Assembly (NCBI GenBank): GCA_017934545.1 | Contig: JAGBJI010000001.1 | Location: forward strand, 1 to 64,000 | Length of the DNA: 64,000 bases | Origin: Bacteroidales bacterium | Lineage (GTDB): Bacteria; Bacteroidota; Bacteroidia; Bacteroidales; P3 | Direction of reading: 5' to 3' | Part shown: positions 46,621-54,952 of the stretch, in pieces | Numbering within the stretch: position 1 is the first letter of the stretch | How the letters are laid out: the number at the start of each line of letters is the position of its first letter | Position numbers and translations under genes: made by a program | Notes under the pieces: model-generated | Databases searched by the model: none | The model's input: the letters and a program-made list of their open reading frames with translations, nothing else | Told to the model about the DNA's origin: nothing

Positions 46621-46679
46621 GTTTAATACAAACAATCGTACGGTAAAACGTTTTTTTGCGGCGGTTGTTTGTATTAAAC
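46621..46679 (+). terminator. long-stem hairpin after the Gate-type transporter
   Basis: GTTTAATACAAACAA (46621-46635) and TTGTTTGTATTAAAC (46665-46679) are a perfect 15-bp inverted repeat with a 29-base loop, followed by TTTATTA. A terminator is the simplest reading. Confidence 0.6.
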
Positions 46680-46702
46680 TTTATTAACAATACATTGGTT
46701 AT

Positions 46703-47353
46703 ATGAATATATTGATTTTAACTGCAATGGAAAAGGAACGGCAGATGTTTGCAGATGTTCAAAACGACCCTGCGTTCAAAGGACATGTGTTTGCAGTTCA
46801 GCCTTGCGGCATAGGCAAGGTGAATGCATCCGTTTCAACGGTCAATTACATACATTCGTTTTCGCCCGATGCGGTTATATCAACGGGAGTTGCGGGCGGA
46901 TGCGGCGAAAAAACGGAGATAATGGATGTGATTGCAGCCAAAGAAGTAGTATATCACGATGTATGGTGCGGACAACCCAACAAATTGGGACAGATTCAGG
47001 GAATGCCCGAAGCGTTTTATGCTCCTAAAGAGTGGATAAGCCGCATTGAAAACTTTAAAATGCAGGGCGTAAAAATCGGAACTACGGTTTCGGGCGATTG
47101 GTTTGTGGATACAAAACAAAAGATGGAAGAAATAAAACATTGTTTTCCGCAGGCCGATGCCGTAGACATGGAATCCGCAGCCATAGCACATGTTTGCCAT
47201 ATGTACAAAACGCCGTTTATTTCCTTGAGGGTTATAAGCGACCTTCCTCTGAAGGGAAACAATACCCAACAATACAAGGATTTTTGGGCTGATGTGCAGC
47301 AAACCTCTTTCAATACGGCAATACAGGTTATGAAATGTATCTTGCAACAGTGA
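46703..47353 (+). CDS. mtnN: 5'-methylthioadenosine/S-adenosylhomocysteine nucleosidase
   Basis: 216 residues. It cleaves MTA and SAH to adenine plus a thioribose compound, clearing inhibitors of methyl transfer. Family motifs: ILTAMEKE near the start with the conserved Glu, STGVAGGC, and the active-site block VDMESAAIAHVC with catalytic residues Met-Glu-Ser, then RVISDLP. Full length. It is a single gene. Confidence 0.94.
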   Translation: MNILILTAMEKERQMFADVQNDPAFKGHVFAVQPCGIGKVNASVSTVNYIHSFSPDAVISTGVAGGCGEKTEIMDVIAAKEVVYHDVWCGQPNKLGQIQGMPEAFYAPKEWISRIENFKMQGVKIGTTVSGDWFVDTKQKMEEIKHCFPQADAVDMESAAIAHVCHMYKTPFISLRVISDLPLKGNNTQQYKDFWADVQQTSFNTAIQVMKCILQQ

Positions 47354-47510
47354 AAATACGGTAAACAAATCTTGTTAAGAAAGGTTTTGCGATACTGAAA
47401 TTATCATTGCGGAAAGTATAAAGTAAAATATGAAGCGGAAAAATCCGTTATACATATATATAATCAACATGCAGAACCGTTGAATCCTTAAGATAAAAGA
47501 ATAAATAAAC

Positions 47511-47837
47511 ATGGAAGATAAATTTTATTATTCTATCAGCGAGGTAGCAAAAGAGTTTAACGTAACGCTTCCCACTTTGCGTTATTGGGAAAAGGAGTTT
47601 AAAATGCTTCAACCCGATAAAAACAAACGCGGAGTGAGGTTTTACAAGAAAAAAGACGTGGAAATAATACGGCAGATAATATATTTGACCAAAGAAAAAG
47701 GATATACTATCAGCGGGGCAAGAAACATTTTGGAGAACAAAACTCAAAACGATACCGACGGACAGTTGCTTCAAAATCTTATCAAGGCCAAAGAAATGAT
47801 TGTTTCGTTGAAAGAGAAATTAAAAATAGAAGACTAA
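47511..47837 (+). CDS. MerR-family regulator
   Basis: 108 residues. The winged helix-turn-helix begins YYSISEVAKEFNVTLPTLRYWE and continues with RFYKKKDVEIIRQI; a short coiled-coil tail (about 80-105) allows dimer formation. There is no Cys-rich effector domain, so the inducer is unknown. It is 16 bp upstream of ddl and probably shares its message. Small MerR proteins of this kind are common in Bacteroidota. Confidence 0.9.
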   Translation: MEDKFYYSISEVAKEFNVTLPTLRYWEKEFKMLQPDKNKRGVRFYKKKDVEIIRQIIYLTKEKGYTISGARNILENKTQNDTDGQLLQNLIKAKEMIVSLKEKLKIED

Positions 47838-47853
47838 AAACAGCAGATTTATA

Positions 47854-48828
47854 ATGAAAAATATTGCATTGGTTGCCGGCGGCTATACAGGGGAATATGA
47901 AATATCCATACAGAGTGCCGAACAGGTGTACGATAACCTTAAAAATGATTACAACCTGTATACAATAATAATAAATAAGGATGAATGGTATTACGATTAT
48001 AACGGAACGAAAATAAACGTAGACCGCAATGATTTTTCTCTTAATATTGACGGAAAAACAGTAAGATTTGACGCAGCATTTATTATTATCCACGGCACAC
48101 CGGGTGAAAACGGTTTGTTGCAAGGTTATTTTGATATGATAAATATGCCTTACAATACATGCAATGCACTGGTTTCCGCCGTTACTTTTGATAAAGTTAC
48201 GTGCAATGCAGTGGTTAAGCAGATGAATGTAGTAAACGTTGCCGATAATGTGTTCGTTTATAAAGATGATATGCCGCTTCAAACGGACGAAATCTTAAAA
48301 CGCATATCGTTACCTGTTTTTGTAAAACCCTCCCAGGGCGGTTCGTCGTTGGCAACATTCAAAGTAACCCGTGAGGATGAGTTGTTGCCTGCCGTAAAAG
48401 AGGCTTTGAACTTTCACGGCAAGGTGATAATTGAGCAATATATAAAAGGAAGGGAATTCAGTTGCGGAGTTATGACAGTGGAGGGTAAAGTAAAAGCCTT
48501 GCCTGTTGCAGAAATCGTACCCGATTCGGATTTCTTTGATTATAAAGCCAAGTATAACGGGTTGAGTAAAGAGATTGTACCTGCACCGATTGACCAAGCA
48601 ACGACATCGCTTATACAATCCACTACCGAGAAAATATACAAAGAATTGAACTGTAAGGGAGTTTGCCGTATTGATTACATATTGCAGCAGGATACAAACC
48701 GATTGTTCTTTTTGGAAGTTAACACTACACCCGGACAAAGCAGGGAAAGCATAGTTCCAAAACAGATAAGGCACATGGGAAAAGACGTAAGATGGTTGTA
48801 TAAGACGCAATTGGAAGCCATTGTTTAG
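47854..48828 (+). CDS. ddl: D-alanine--D-alanine ligase
   Basis: 324 residues. It makes the D-Ala-D-Ala end of peptidoglycan stem peptides. ATP-grasp fold: N-terminal VAGGYTGEYEISIQSA with the catalytic Glu-x-x-x-Ser region, glycine-rich loop KPSQGGSSLATF, FDYKAKYNG loop, and metal site FLEVNTTPGQS. The Tyr in FDYKAKYNG suggests a normal D-Ala rather than D-lactate specificity. It is part of a rightward run MerR-ddl-ABC exporter-LTA-synthase-like protein. Confidence 0.94.
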   Translation: MKNIALVAGGYTGEYEISIQSAEQVYDNLKNDYNLYTIIINKDEWYYDYNGTKINVDRNDFSLNIDGKTVRFDAAFIIIHGTPGENGLLQGYFDMINMPYNTCNALVSAVTFDKVTCNAVVKQMNVVNVADNVFVYKDDMPLQTDEILKRISLPVFVKPSQGGSSLATFKVTREDELLPAVKEALNFHGKVIIEQYIKGREFSCGVMTVEGKVKALPVAEIVPDSDFFDYKAKYNGLSKEIVPAPIDQATTSLIQSTTEKIYKELNCKGVCRIDYILQQDTNRLFFLEVNTTPGQSRESIVPKQIRHMGKDVRWLYKTQLEAIV

Positions 48829-48836
48829 CAAAACAA

Positions 48837-50654
48837 GTGAAAAATATATTTAAATTATTAAAGTACGTTCTCAATTACAAAAAGGAAGTTTCGCTTAACA
48901 TCCTTTTTAATATTCTCTATGTGTTTTTCAATCTGTTCTCCATAGTGATGATAGTTCCTTTTGTGAGCATATTGTTCGGATTGACCGAGGCTCCTTTAGA
49001 ATATCAGGAATTCTCATTGTCAAAAGACGCCGTCATAGGCTATGTTTCCTATTGGCTTAATTATTATAAACAGAGCAAAGGGTTGTTTGCGTGCCTTGTA
49101 TACGTATGTGCCGGATTTGTATTGTTTACTTTCATCAGCAATTTGTGCAGATACTTGGGTTTTTACTTCCTTGCACCCGTACGTAACGGCGTATTGCGGG
49201 ATTTGCGTAACGATTTGTACAAAAAGATTACCATTCTGCCCGTTTCGTTCTTCGCTTCGCAAAAACGCGGCGACATAATATCGCGTATGACCTCGGATAT
49301 ATCAACAGTGGAGTGGAGTGTATTCACGGGATTGCAGATGGTAATCAAAGACCCTGTGATGATAATTGTTTATTTAGCCGCATTGTTGATAGCGTCATGG
49401 AAATTTGTGTTGATAATATTAGCAATACTTCCCGTTCCTTTCTTACTTATAAAAAAGGCAGGGGAATCCCTGAACAGAAATTCCGTAAAAGGCCAACGCA
49501 AAGCGGGCGAATTGCTCTCGGTAGCCGAAGAAGCACTGTCTATGGTTAAGACTACAAAATCGCTTAACGCCGAAAGAGCGGTTACGGACAGGTTTGTTGC
49601 AGCCAATGATTCGTACACAAAGACGATGACAAGGGTTATTGCAAGAAACGAATTAGCTTCCCCGTTAACCGAATTTTTTTCCATTGCAATACTTGCAACA
49701 GTGGTTTTGATAGGAGGCAGCATGGTGCTGAATTCACAGATGCATCCTGCCGTGTTAATAGCTTTTACCGTAATCTTTTCACGCATTATTTCACCCGTTA
49801 AAGAGTTGATTATTGCGTATTACAATTTCAAAAAAGGCGAAGCGGCGGCACAGCGAATCAATGCAGTGTTTGAGCAAAAAGAAGGTATAGAAGAAAAAGC
49901 CAATCCTATACAAAAATGCACGTTTACGGACAATATAACATTTGAACATGTAAGTTTTCAATACAATGATAATTCTAATTTTGCCGTAAGCGACGTGAAT
50001 TTCACCGTACGCAAAGGACAGAAAGTTGCATTGGTAGGCAGTTCGGGTGCAGGTAAAAGTACGTTGTTTGATTTGTTCATGCGTTTTATTGACCCAGCAA
50101 AAGGAACTGTGCGGATAGACGGAACGGACATACGGGAGTATAACATCAACGCCCTGCGTTCATGTTTCGGAATAGTGACACAGGAAAGCATACTGTTTAA
50201 CGACACGGTAAGAAACAATATAGCATTCGGTTTGGACGATGTAAGCGACGAAGACATTGTCCGTGCCGCACGTATAGCCAATGCGGAGGAATTTATTGAG
50301 CAGTTACCCGACAAATACCAAACCGTAACGGGCGACAGAGCGGTAAAACTTTCGGGCGGACAGCGTCAAAGACTGTGCATAGCACGTGCAGTGTTGCGTA
50401 ACCCTGACATATTGCTGATGGACGAAGCCACGAGTGCCATGGATACGGAAAACGAACACAAAGTCACGCAGGCCATAAACAATGCCATGCAGGGACGTAC
50501 TATGATTATGATTGCCCACAGGCTTTCTACCGTTGTGGACAGCGACATGATATTGGTCATGGACAAGGGCAGGATAGTTGAATGCGGAACCCATCAACAG
50601 TTGCTTCAACTCAACGGGGTATATTCGGAACTTATAAAATTGCAAACACTTTAA
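48837..50654 (+). CDS. MsbA-like ABC exporter (fused permease-ATPase)
   Basis: 605 residues starting at a GTG 8 bp after ddl. Six membrane helices in the first about 330 residues, then the ATPase with Walker A GSSGAGKST, signature LSGGQRQRL, Walker B LLMDEATSAMD and switch MIAHRLST. The family includes MsbA lipid A flippase and drug or peptide exporters. With lpxD, lpxK and a ligase in the same window, lipid export is plausible, but it is inference. The next gene starts 8 bp downstream. Confidence 0.9.
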   Translation: MKNIFKLLKYVLNYKKEVSLNILFNILYVFFNLFSIVMIVPFVSILFGLTEAPLEYQEFSLSKDAVIGYVSYWLNYYKQSKGLFACLVYVCAGFVLFTFISNLCRYLGFYFLAPVRNGVLRDLRNDLYKKITILPVSFFASQKRGDIISRMTSDISTVEWSVFTGLQMVIKDPVMIIVYLAALLIASWKFVLIILAILPVPFLLIKKAGESLNRNSVKGQRKAGELLSVAEEALSMVKTTKSLNAERAVTDRFVAANDSYTKTMTRVIARNELASPLTEFFSIAILATVVLIGGSMVLNSQMHPAVLIAFTVIFSRIISPVKELIIAYYNFKKGEAAAQRINAVFEQKEGIEEKANPIQKCTFTDNITFEHVSFQYNDNSNFAVSDVNFTVRKGQKVALVGSSGAGKSTLFDLFMRFIDPAKGTVRIDGTDIREYNINALRSCFGIVTQESILFNDTVRNNIAFGLDDVSDEDIVRAARIANAEEFIEQLPDKYQTVTGDRAVKLSGGQRQRLCIARAVLRNPDILLMDEATSAMDTENEHKVTQAINNAMQGRTMIMIAHRLSTVVDSDMILVMDKGRIVECGTHQQLLQLNGVYSELIKLQTL

Positions 50655-50662
50655 CATTTACC

Positions 50663-52495
50663 ATGGATATAAACAAAAATATCAAAAACATTAACTCAAA
50701 TATTACAAATACGGTTAAAAGTTATCTTCCGCTGCAAATACAGTATCTGTTCGGAGTTTTCGGACTCGGATTGTTTTTTATGTTGCTTTACCGTGTGATA
50801 AATTTTGCCGTACACAGCTTTATGACTTTTTCGGATGTCAACATAATACTTTTGTTGCGTAGTTTGTTGATGGGTATTGTGTTTGACACCGTCACAATGG
50901 GCTGGATATTTCTGCCGTTCGCCTTGTTGATGGCAGCGGCTGCGGTTTTCAATATAAACAAACGTTGGTTTTACCGTCCGTTGCACCTTTTGTTGTGTGC
51001 GGTATGTGCGTTTGCGTTTTTTATAACCTGTGCCGATATAGCTTATTCCATATATTTCGGAACGCATATCAACATCATAGCGGTTTCGTGGCTGCAATCG
51101 CCTTCATATCTCAAGGCTTTGTTTTTGCGTCACCCCATTTACCTGTTGTATTTGTCGGGTTATCTGTTTTCAATGGTGTGGTTCGTGTGGTTGATGTACT
51201 GTTTGTACAACGCAACCCTTTTGAAGACCATACCGCCCTACCGTCAGGTGAACCGCAGGCTGAATACGGCGGTGTCGTGTCTGATAACAGCCGTGTTTTT
51301 CTTCGCCGCAACCTATGCAAGAATACCCGGAAAACAACCGTTGAACGTTTCCGACGCATACATTTCCAACAACGAATATTTCAATCAACTTTCGGTCAAC
51401 CCGTTGTTCAACATAGCCAAGAGTATGCAGGAAGAAAGCCTGTCAAACATACCTCCGATTACCGTTGTCAACGGTTCTACGGCAAAGAAAGTGGTTGAAG
51501 AACAGATGTTTATGCGTAACGACAAAACCTCTTCGCAAATCTCTCTGCCCGCAGCGTCAAACATAGTGATAGTATTTATGGAAGACGTGCTTGCAGACAG
51601 CGTTTCATCAAAGGACATGCCGTTTTTGAACTCGCTTATGCGTAATTCGGTGTCGTTTTCCGAATTCTATCCCGACGGGGAGAACGTTTACAACGGCATA
51701 TATTCCACTTTGTTTGCCATGCCTAACGTTTTGTCGGAAAATTCCATGAACACAACCATCGTTCCGCGTATGCAGGGCATGGCGTCCGTAGTTAAAAACC
51801 ACAGATATTCCCGTATATTTTCCGCCCGCCGCGAACAAAAATACGCAAACATATCACGCTTCTTGGCGTACAATGATTTTAACGTCATACAAATGCAAAA
51901 GGATTTGAAACTTCAACAACAGATAAAAACATTGTCCGAACAGCCGTTTGCCTTTTTGGCATGCGTTTTAATCAATGCCGGTAAAGACAAGGGCAAACCT
52001 TCGCAAAACACCGACAGGGAGATAAAACAATTTATCAATCAAGCCAAACAACAGACTTGGTTCAACAATACTCTTTTCGTGTTCACGGGTACGAACGGCA
52101 AAGACCGCATCCCGTTGATTTTCTATATGCCTAAAGTTTTGAAAAAGGCGGTTGTGGACAACGTGGCTTCGCAAACTGACGTCATGCCTACCGTTTTGAC
52201 CATGTTGGACGCCGATTACCAGAACGAAAACATATTGGGTTTGAACATCTTATCTTCGCAGCGTACGTTTGCCGTGTCTTCCTATGCACACAGTTTGGTT
52301 GTGCGTGACAAAGATTGGAAATACGTTTGGAGGGATTCGGGACAGGAGAGCCTTTATTATAAAGGCAGCGACAAGCAAGGCGTAAACTATATCAAGGCCA
52401 ATATACAACAGGCCGAGAAAATGAAGACTTACGGCTTTTCAATGCTTCAAATGACGCAGTATAAGATAAATCAATACAAACTTTTGCGTAGATAA
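50663..52495 (+). CDS. degenerate LTA-synthase/sulfatase-fold membrane protein
   Basis: 610 residues from the ATG at 50663; an in-frame upstream ATG lies within the ABC gene. Five membrane helices (about 20-210) precede a periplasmic alkaline-phosphatase-superfamily domain (about 285-600) as in LtaS or phosphoethanolamine transferases. Active-site parts look lost: where active members have a nucleophile Thr after a Gly (as in GRRT), this has GENVYNG, and the metal-binding TADH segment reads FTGTNGKD. So the protein is probably not a working phosphotransferase, or uses another chemistry. It is last in the run with the ABC exporter. Confidence 0.78.
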   Translation: MDINKNIKNINSNITNTVKSYLPLQIQYLFGVFGLGLFFMLLYRVINFAVHSFMTFSDVNIILLLRSLLMGIVFDTVTMGWIFLPFALLMAAAAVFNINKRWFYRPLHLLLCAVCAFAFFITCADIAYSIYFGTHINIIAVSWLQSPSYLKALFLRHPIYLLYLSGYLFSMVWFVWLMYCLYNATLLKTIPPYRQVNRRLNTAVSCLITAVFFFAATYARIPGKQPLNVSDAYISNNEYFNQLSVNPLFNIAKSMQEESLSNIPPITVVNGSTAKKVVEEQMFMRNDKTSSQISLPAASNIVIVFMEDVLADSVSSKDMPFLNSLMRNSVSFSEFYPDGENVYNGIYSTLFAMPNVLSENSMNTTIVPRMQGMASVVKNHRYSRIFSARREQKYANISRFLAYNDFNVIQMQKDLKLQQQIKTLSEQPFAFLACVLINAGKDKGKPSQNTDREIKQFINQAKQQTWFNNTLFVFTGTNGKDRIPLIFYMPKVLKKAVVDNVASQTDVMPTVLTMLDADYQNENILGLNILSSQRTFAVSSYAHSLVVRDKDWKYVWRDSGQESLYYKGSDKQGVNYIKANIQQAEKMKTYGFSMLQMTQYKINQYKLLRR

Positions 52496-52535
52496 TCCCA
52501 AGACATTTTACACTTAATTTGAACGGAAAAAGAAT

Positions 52536-52570
52536 AAAAGGCAGCCCTTTTGCATAAAAAGACTGCCTTT
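52536..52570 (+). terminator. terminator after the LTA-synthase-like gene
   Basis: AAAGGCAG (52537-52544) pairs with CTGCCTTT (52563-52570), followed by CTTTGTTTGG; the loop is 18 bases. Confidence 0.6.
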
Positions 52571-52580
52571 CTTTGTTTGG

Positions 52581-52695
52581 TTTCTGCCCTTTGTGAAAGT
52601 AGGAGCGAAAAAATCAGATTTTTTGCCTCAAAAAAATAGGTTTTTTCACTCAAAAAACCACATTTTTTTCAAGTTACTTTCGCAAAGGGCAGAAA
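52581..52695. repeat. 22-bp periodic intergenic array 9 (3 units, GCCC-type arms)
   Basis: Cores TCAGAT (52614-52619), ATAGGT (52636-52641) and CCACAT (52658-52663) are exactly 22 bp apart. Arms TTTCTGCCCTTTGTGAAAG (from 52581) and CTTTCGCAAAGGGCAGAAA (to 52695) match at nearly every base as inverted repeats. It lies between two convergent genes and between their two separate terminators, so it is not needed for termination. Confidence 0.92.
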
Positions 52696-52710
52696 TGTTT
52701 TCACAAAAAG

Positions 52711-52737
52711 CCGCCGCCTTTTGAAAAAAGGCGGCGG
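52711..52737 (-). terminator. terminator of the lpxK-punA unit
   Basis: CCGCCGCCTTTT (52711-52722) and AAAAGGCGGCGG (52726-52737) form a perfect 12-bp stem with a 3-base loop; on the minus strand CTTTTTGTG follows. Confidence 0.9.
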
Positions 52738-52758
52738 TAAAGGTTAGGAAAAATTAGG

Positions 52759-53571
52759 TTAAATCTCTTTTACAATGTCTTTGACCAACATCACCATCTT
52801 TTCAGTTGCGGCGTTGACGTTTTCCAATACCTCGTCATGGGTTTGGCATTCGTTTGCGTTTTCGTTGAAGACATTGCTTATAACCGACAGTCCTAAAACT
52901 TTCATATTGCCGTGTACGGCTACGATAACCTCGGGTACTGTACTCATGCCTACGGCACTGATTCCCATATTGCGGTACATGATATATTCGGCAGGAGTTT
53001 CAAAACTCGGTCCCGTTCCAGCAACATATACGCCTTGTTGCAGCGGTATGTTAAGTTTTTTTGCACAGTTCAGGGCAATATTACGCAGATTCTGGTCATA
53101 GGCTTCGTTCATTGACGGAAATCTGACGCCGAACCGTGTGTCGTTTTTGCCAATCAACGGGTTGGGCATGAAGTTTATATGGTCGGTTATCAGCATTATG
53201 TCGCCTGCGGAAAAGTTTTTGTTGACGCCTCCCGCCGCATTGGTGACAATCAAATTGCGTATTCCCATCAGCGAAAACACCCTTTGGGGAAATGTGACTT
53301 CGTCCATGGAATATCCTTCGTAGTAATGAAACCGTCCCTGCATACACAGCACGGTTTTTCCGCCCAATTGACCGTAGATAAGATTGCCTTTGTGACCCTC
53401 AACGGTGGAAACGGGGAAATTGGGTATATCTTTATAGTTGATAACTACGGGATTTTCAATCTCATCGGCCAACGGACCCAAGCCGCTTCCCAAAACAATG
53501 GCTGCCGAAGGTGTACGGCCTGTTTTGCTTACTATATATTGTTCAGCTTCTGCAATTTTTGCGTAATTCAT
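52759..53571 (-). CDS. punA: purine-nucleoside phosphorylase
   Basis: 270 residues. It splits inosine or guanosine with phosphate for purine salvage. Class I trimeric PNP motifs: VLGSGLGPLADE with the phosphate-site Ser, GRFHYYEGY, TNAAGGVN, MSTVPE with the conserved Met/Ser, and VISNVFNENA. It starts inside the 3' end of lpxK (29-base overlap), so the two are co-translated. It ends before a strong terminator. Confidence 0.95.
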   Translation of the reverse strand: MNYAKIAEAEQYIVSKTGRTPSAAIVLGSGLGPLADEIENPVVINYKDIPNFPVSTVEGHKGNLIYGQLGGKTVLCMQGRFHYYEGYSMDEVTFPQRVFSLMGIRNLIVTNAAGGVNKNFSAGDIMLITDHINFMPNPLIGKNDTRFGVRFPSMNEAYDQNLRNIALNCAKKLNIPLQQGVYVAGTGPSFETPAEYIMYRNMGISAVGMSTVPEVIVAVHGNMKVLGLSVISNVFNENANECQTHDEVLENVNAATEKMVMLVKDIVKEI

Positions 53572-54502
53572 GTCTTATTGTGTTTATAAATTCTTCGTCT
53601 ATATTGTTTTCTATTGCCAAAACGTCAAAATCAAGGTCGGTTTCTTTGAGTTTGACTGCGTCTTTTTCGGTAGTTAAAAGTATTCTGTTGTCAGTAAGGT
53701 TTTGTTTGATGAGGTTGATGTCGCTTGTTGAAAACGTGTGATGGTCTGCAAATTTCATCAATTTGACATCGCAGATGAGTGTTTTTTGCAAATACTCAAC
53801 GGCAGGTGACGGATTGTCTATGCCCGAAACGAAAAGTATTTTTTTGTTTCTTATTTCTTTGTCCGTCAAACAGTAATTGATGAAAGAAAAGAATACTTTT
53901 TGATGTTTTAAAGGGTGGATATGTTTTATGAAATTCTCTTTTTCGCTTTGTGAAATGTTTTCAGGGCATTTGGTTACCACTATATAATCCGCCCGTTTGT
54001 ATCCCTGCCTTAATTCTCTCAGACGTCCGTACGGCATAATGCAATCTTTGAAAAACGGACGGCGGTATTCGGTAAGCAGGACGGATTTGTCGGGCGATAT
54101 TTTGCGGTATTGAAAGGCGTCGTCAAGGATTATTAACTGCACGTGGGGATAATGCCGATGTATATGCTCAACGGCGGTGTTGCGGTTCTTGCATACGAAA
54201 AACAAAACGTCGCTGAACTTGCGTTTCATCTGCAAAGGTTCGTCGCCTGTGTCCGATGCACTGTCAGAAACATTGACTTGCCTCAAACCTTTTGTCTTTC
54301 TTTTGTAACCAAGCGATACAACGGCCAACGGGAATTCATCTTTCAGATTTTTTATCATATACTCCGCCATCGGCGTTTTGCCCGTTCCGCCTACGCGGAT
54401 GTTGCCTATGCAGAGTACGAATATGTTTTTATGTTGGCGGGATTTGACAATACGGGTATCAAACAACAGATTGCGTATCCAAGTAATTAATGCGAATAAC
54501 AT
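53543..54502 (-). CDS. lpxK: tetraacyldisaccharide 4'-kinase
   Basis: 319 residues. It phosphorylates the lipid A disaccharide at the 4' position at the inner membrane. An N-terminal hydrophobic helix precedes the P-loop GNIRVGGTGKTP (about 33-44); also ILDDAFQYRKI (matching the DDGxQ/DDAFQ catalytic region) and LLTTEKDAVKL near the end. It is 2 bp after the Rieske-like lipoprotein gene and overlaps punA. Full length. Confidence 0.95.
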   Translation of the reverse strand: MLFALITWIRNLLFDTRIVKSRQHKNIFVLCIGNIRVGGTGKTPMAEYMIKNLKDEFPLAVVSLGYKRKTKGLRQVNVSDSASDTGDEPLQMKRKFSDVLFFVCKNRNTAVEHIHRHYPHVQLIILDDAFQYRKISPDKSVLLTEYRRPFFKDCIMPYGRLRELRQGYKRADYIVVTKCPENISQSEKENFIKHIHPLKHQKVFFSFINYCLTDKEIRNKKILFVSGIDNPSPAVEYLQKTLICDVKLMKFADHHTFSTSDINLIKQNLTDNRILLTTEKDAVKLKETDLDFDVLAIENNIDEEFINTIRHELRKNCRS

Positions 54503-54504
54503 TT

Positions 54505-54936
54505 TCAGCGGTTACAATTATTTACGTACAGTTTCCATCCGTCGTAATACGTGCAGTAAGCGTACAGCATGCGTTTTGCCTTTGACCCGTCAAGCGGTGA
54601 ACCGTCCACGGCGAGCCATTGACTCTGGCATTGCGGACAAAAAATCAGTACATTGTTGGTTGTGTCCGCTTCAAGTACGCCTTTGCAGTTTTTAAGTACG
54701 CACGAACGTTCGTAAGCCATGAATTCATAATAAGAGTTTCTGACTATGATTATTCCGCGGTTGCCTCCGTGCATGTATTCCCACTTTCTGTTGGAGATAT
54801 TCAGGTTGTAATATTCCGTGGAATCGGGTTCTATGTAGAAATTTACGTAACCCCATTCGTCAAAATCATCGTTGCATCCCGTAAAACCAAGAAGCATTAA
54901 CAATAAGACGGCATATTTACTTACTCTTGTGTGCAT
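54505..54936 (-). CDS. small lipoprotein with a Rieske-like fold lacking His ligands
   Basis: 143 residues from the ATG at 54936. Lipoprotein signal with FTGC (LGFTGC). The rest follows the pattern of Rieske domains: CVLKNCKG, then CPQCQSQW followed by DGSPLDG and a strand ending WKLYVNN. In true Rieske proteins the two blocks are CxH and CxxH; here Cys is seen in both, but the His positions are Asn/Lys and Gln. A [2Fe-2S] Rieske cluster is therefore unlikely; a metal or disulfide role is possible. It lies 16 bp after the cyclase gene. Confidence 0.7.
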   Translation of the reverse strand: MHTRVSKYAVLLLMLLGFTGCNDDFDEWGYVNFYIEPDSTEYYNLNISNRKWEYMHGGNRGIIIVRNSYYEFMAYERSCVLKNCKGVLEADTTNNVLIFCPQCQSQWLAVDGSPLDGSKAKRMLYAYCTYYDGWKLYVNNCNR

Positions 54937-54952
54937 TTTAGGCGGTAAAGCG

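Noticed and set aside
48837-50654. Calling the ABC exporter msbA outright
   Set aside because: Sequence motifs fit the whole B-type exporter family; the lipid A substrate cannot be told from sequence or from the ddl neighbour.
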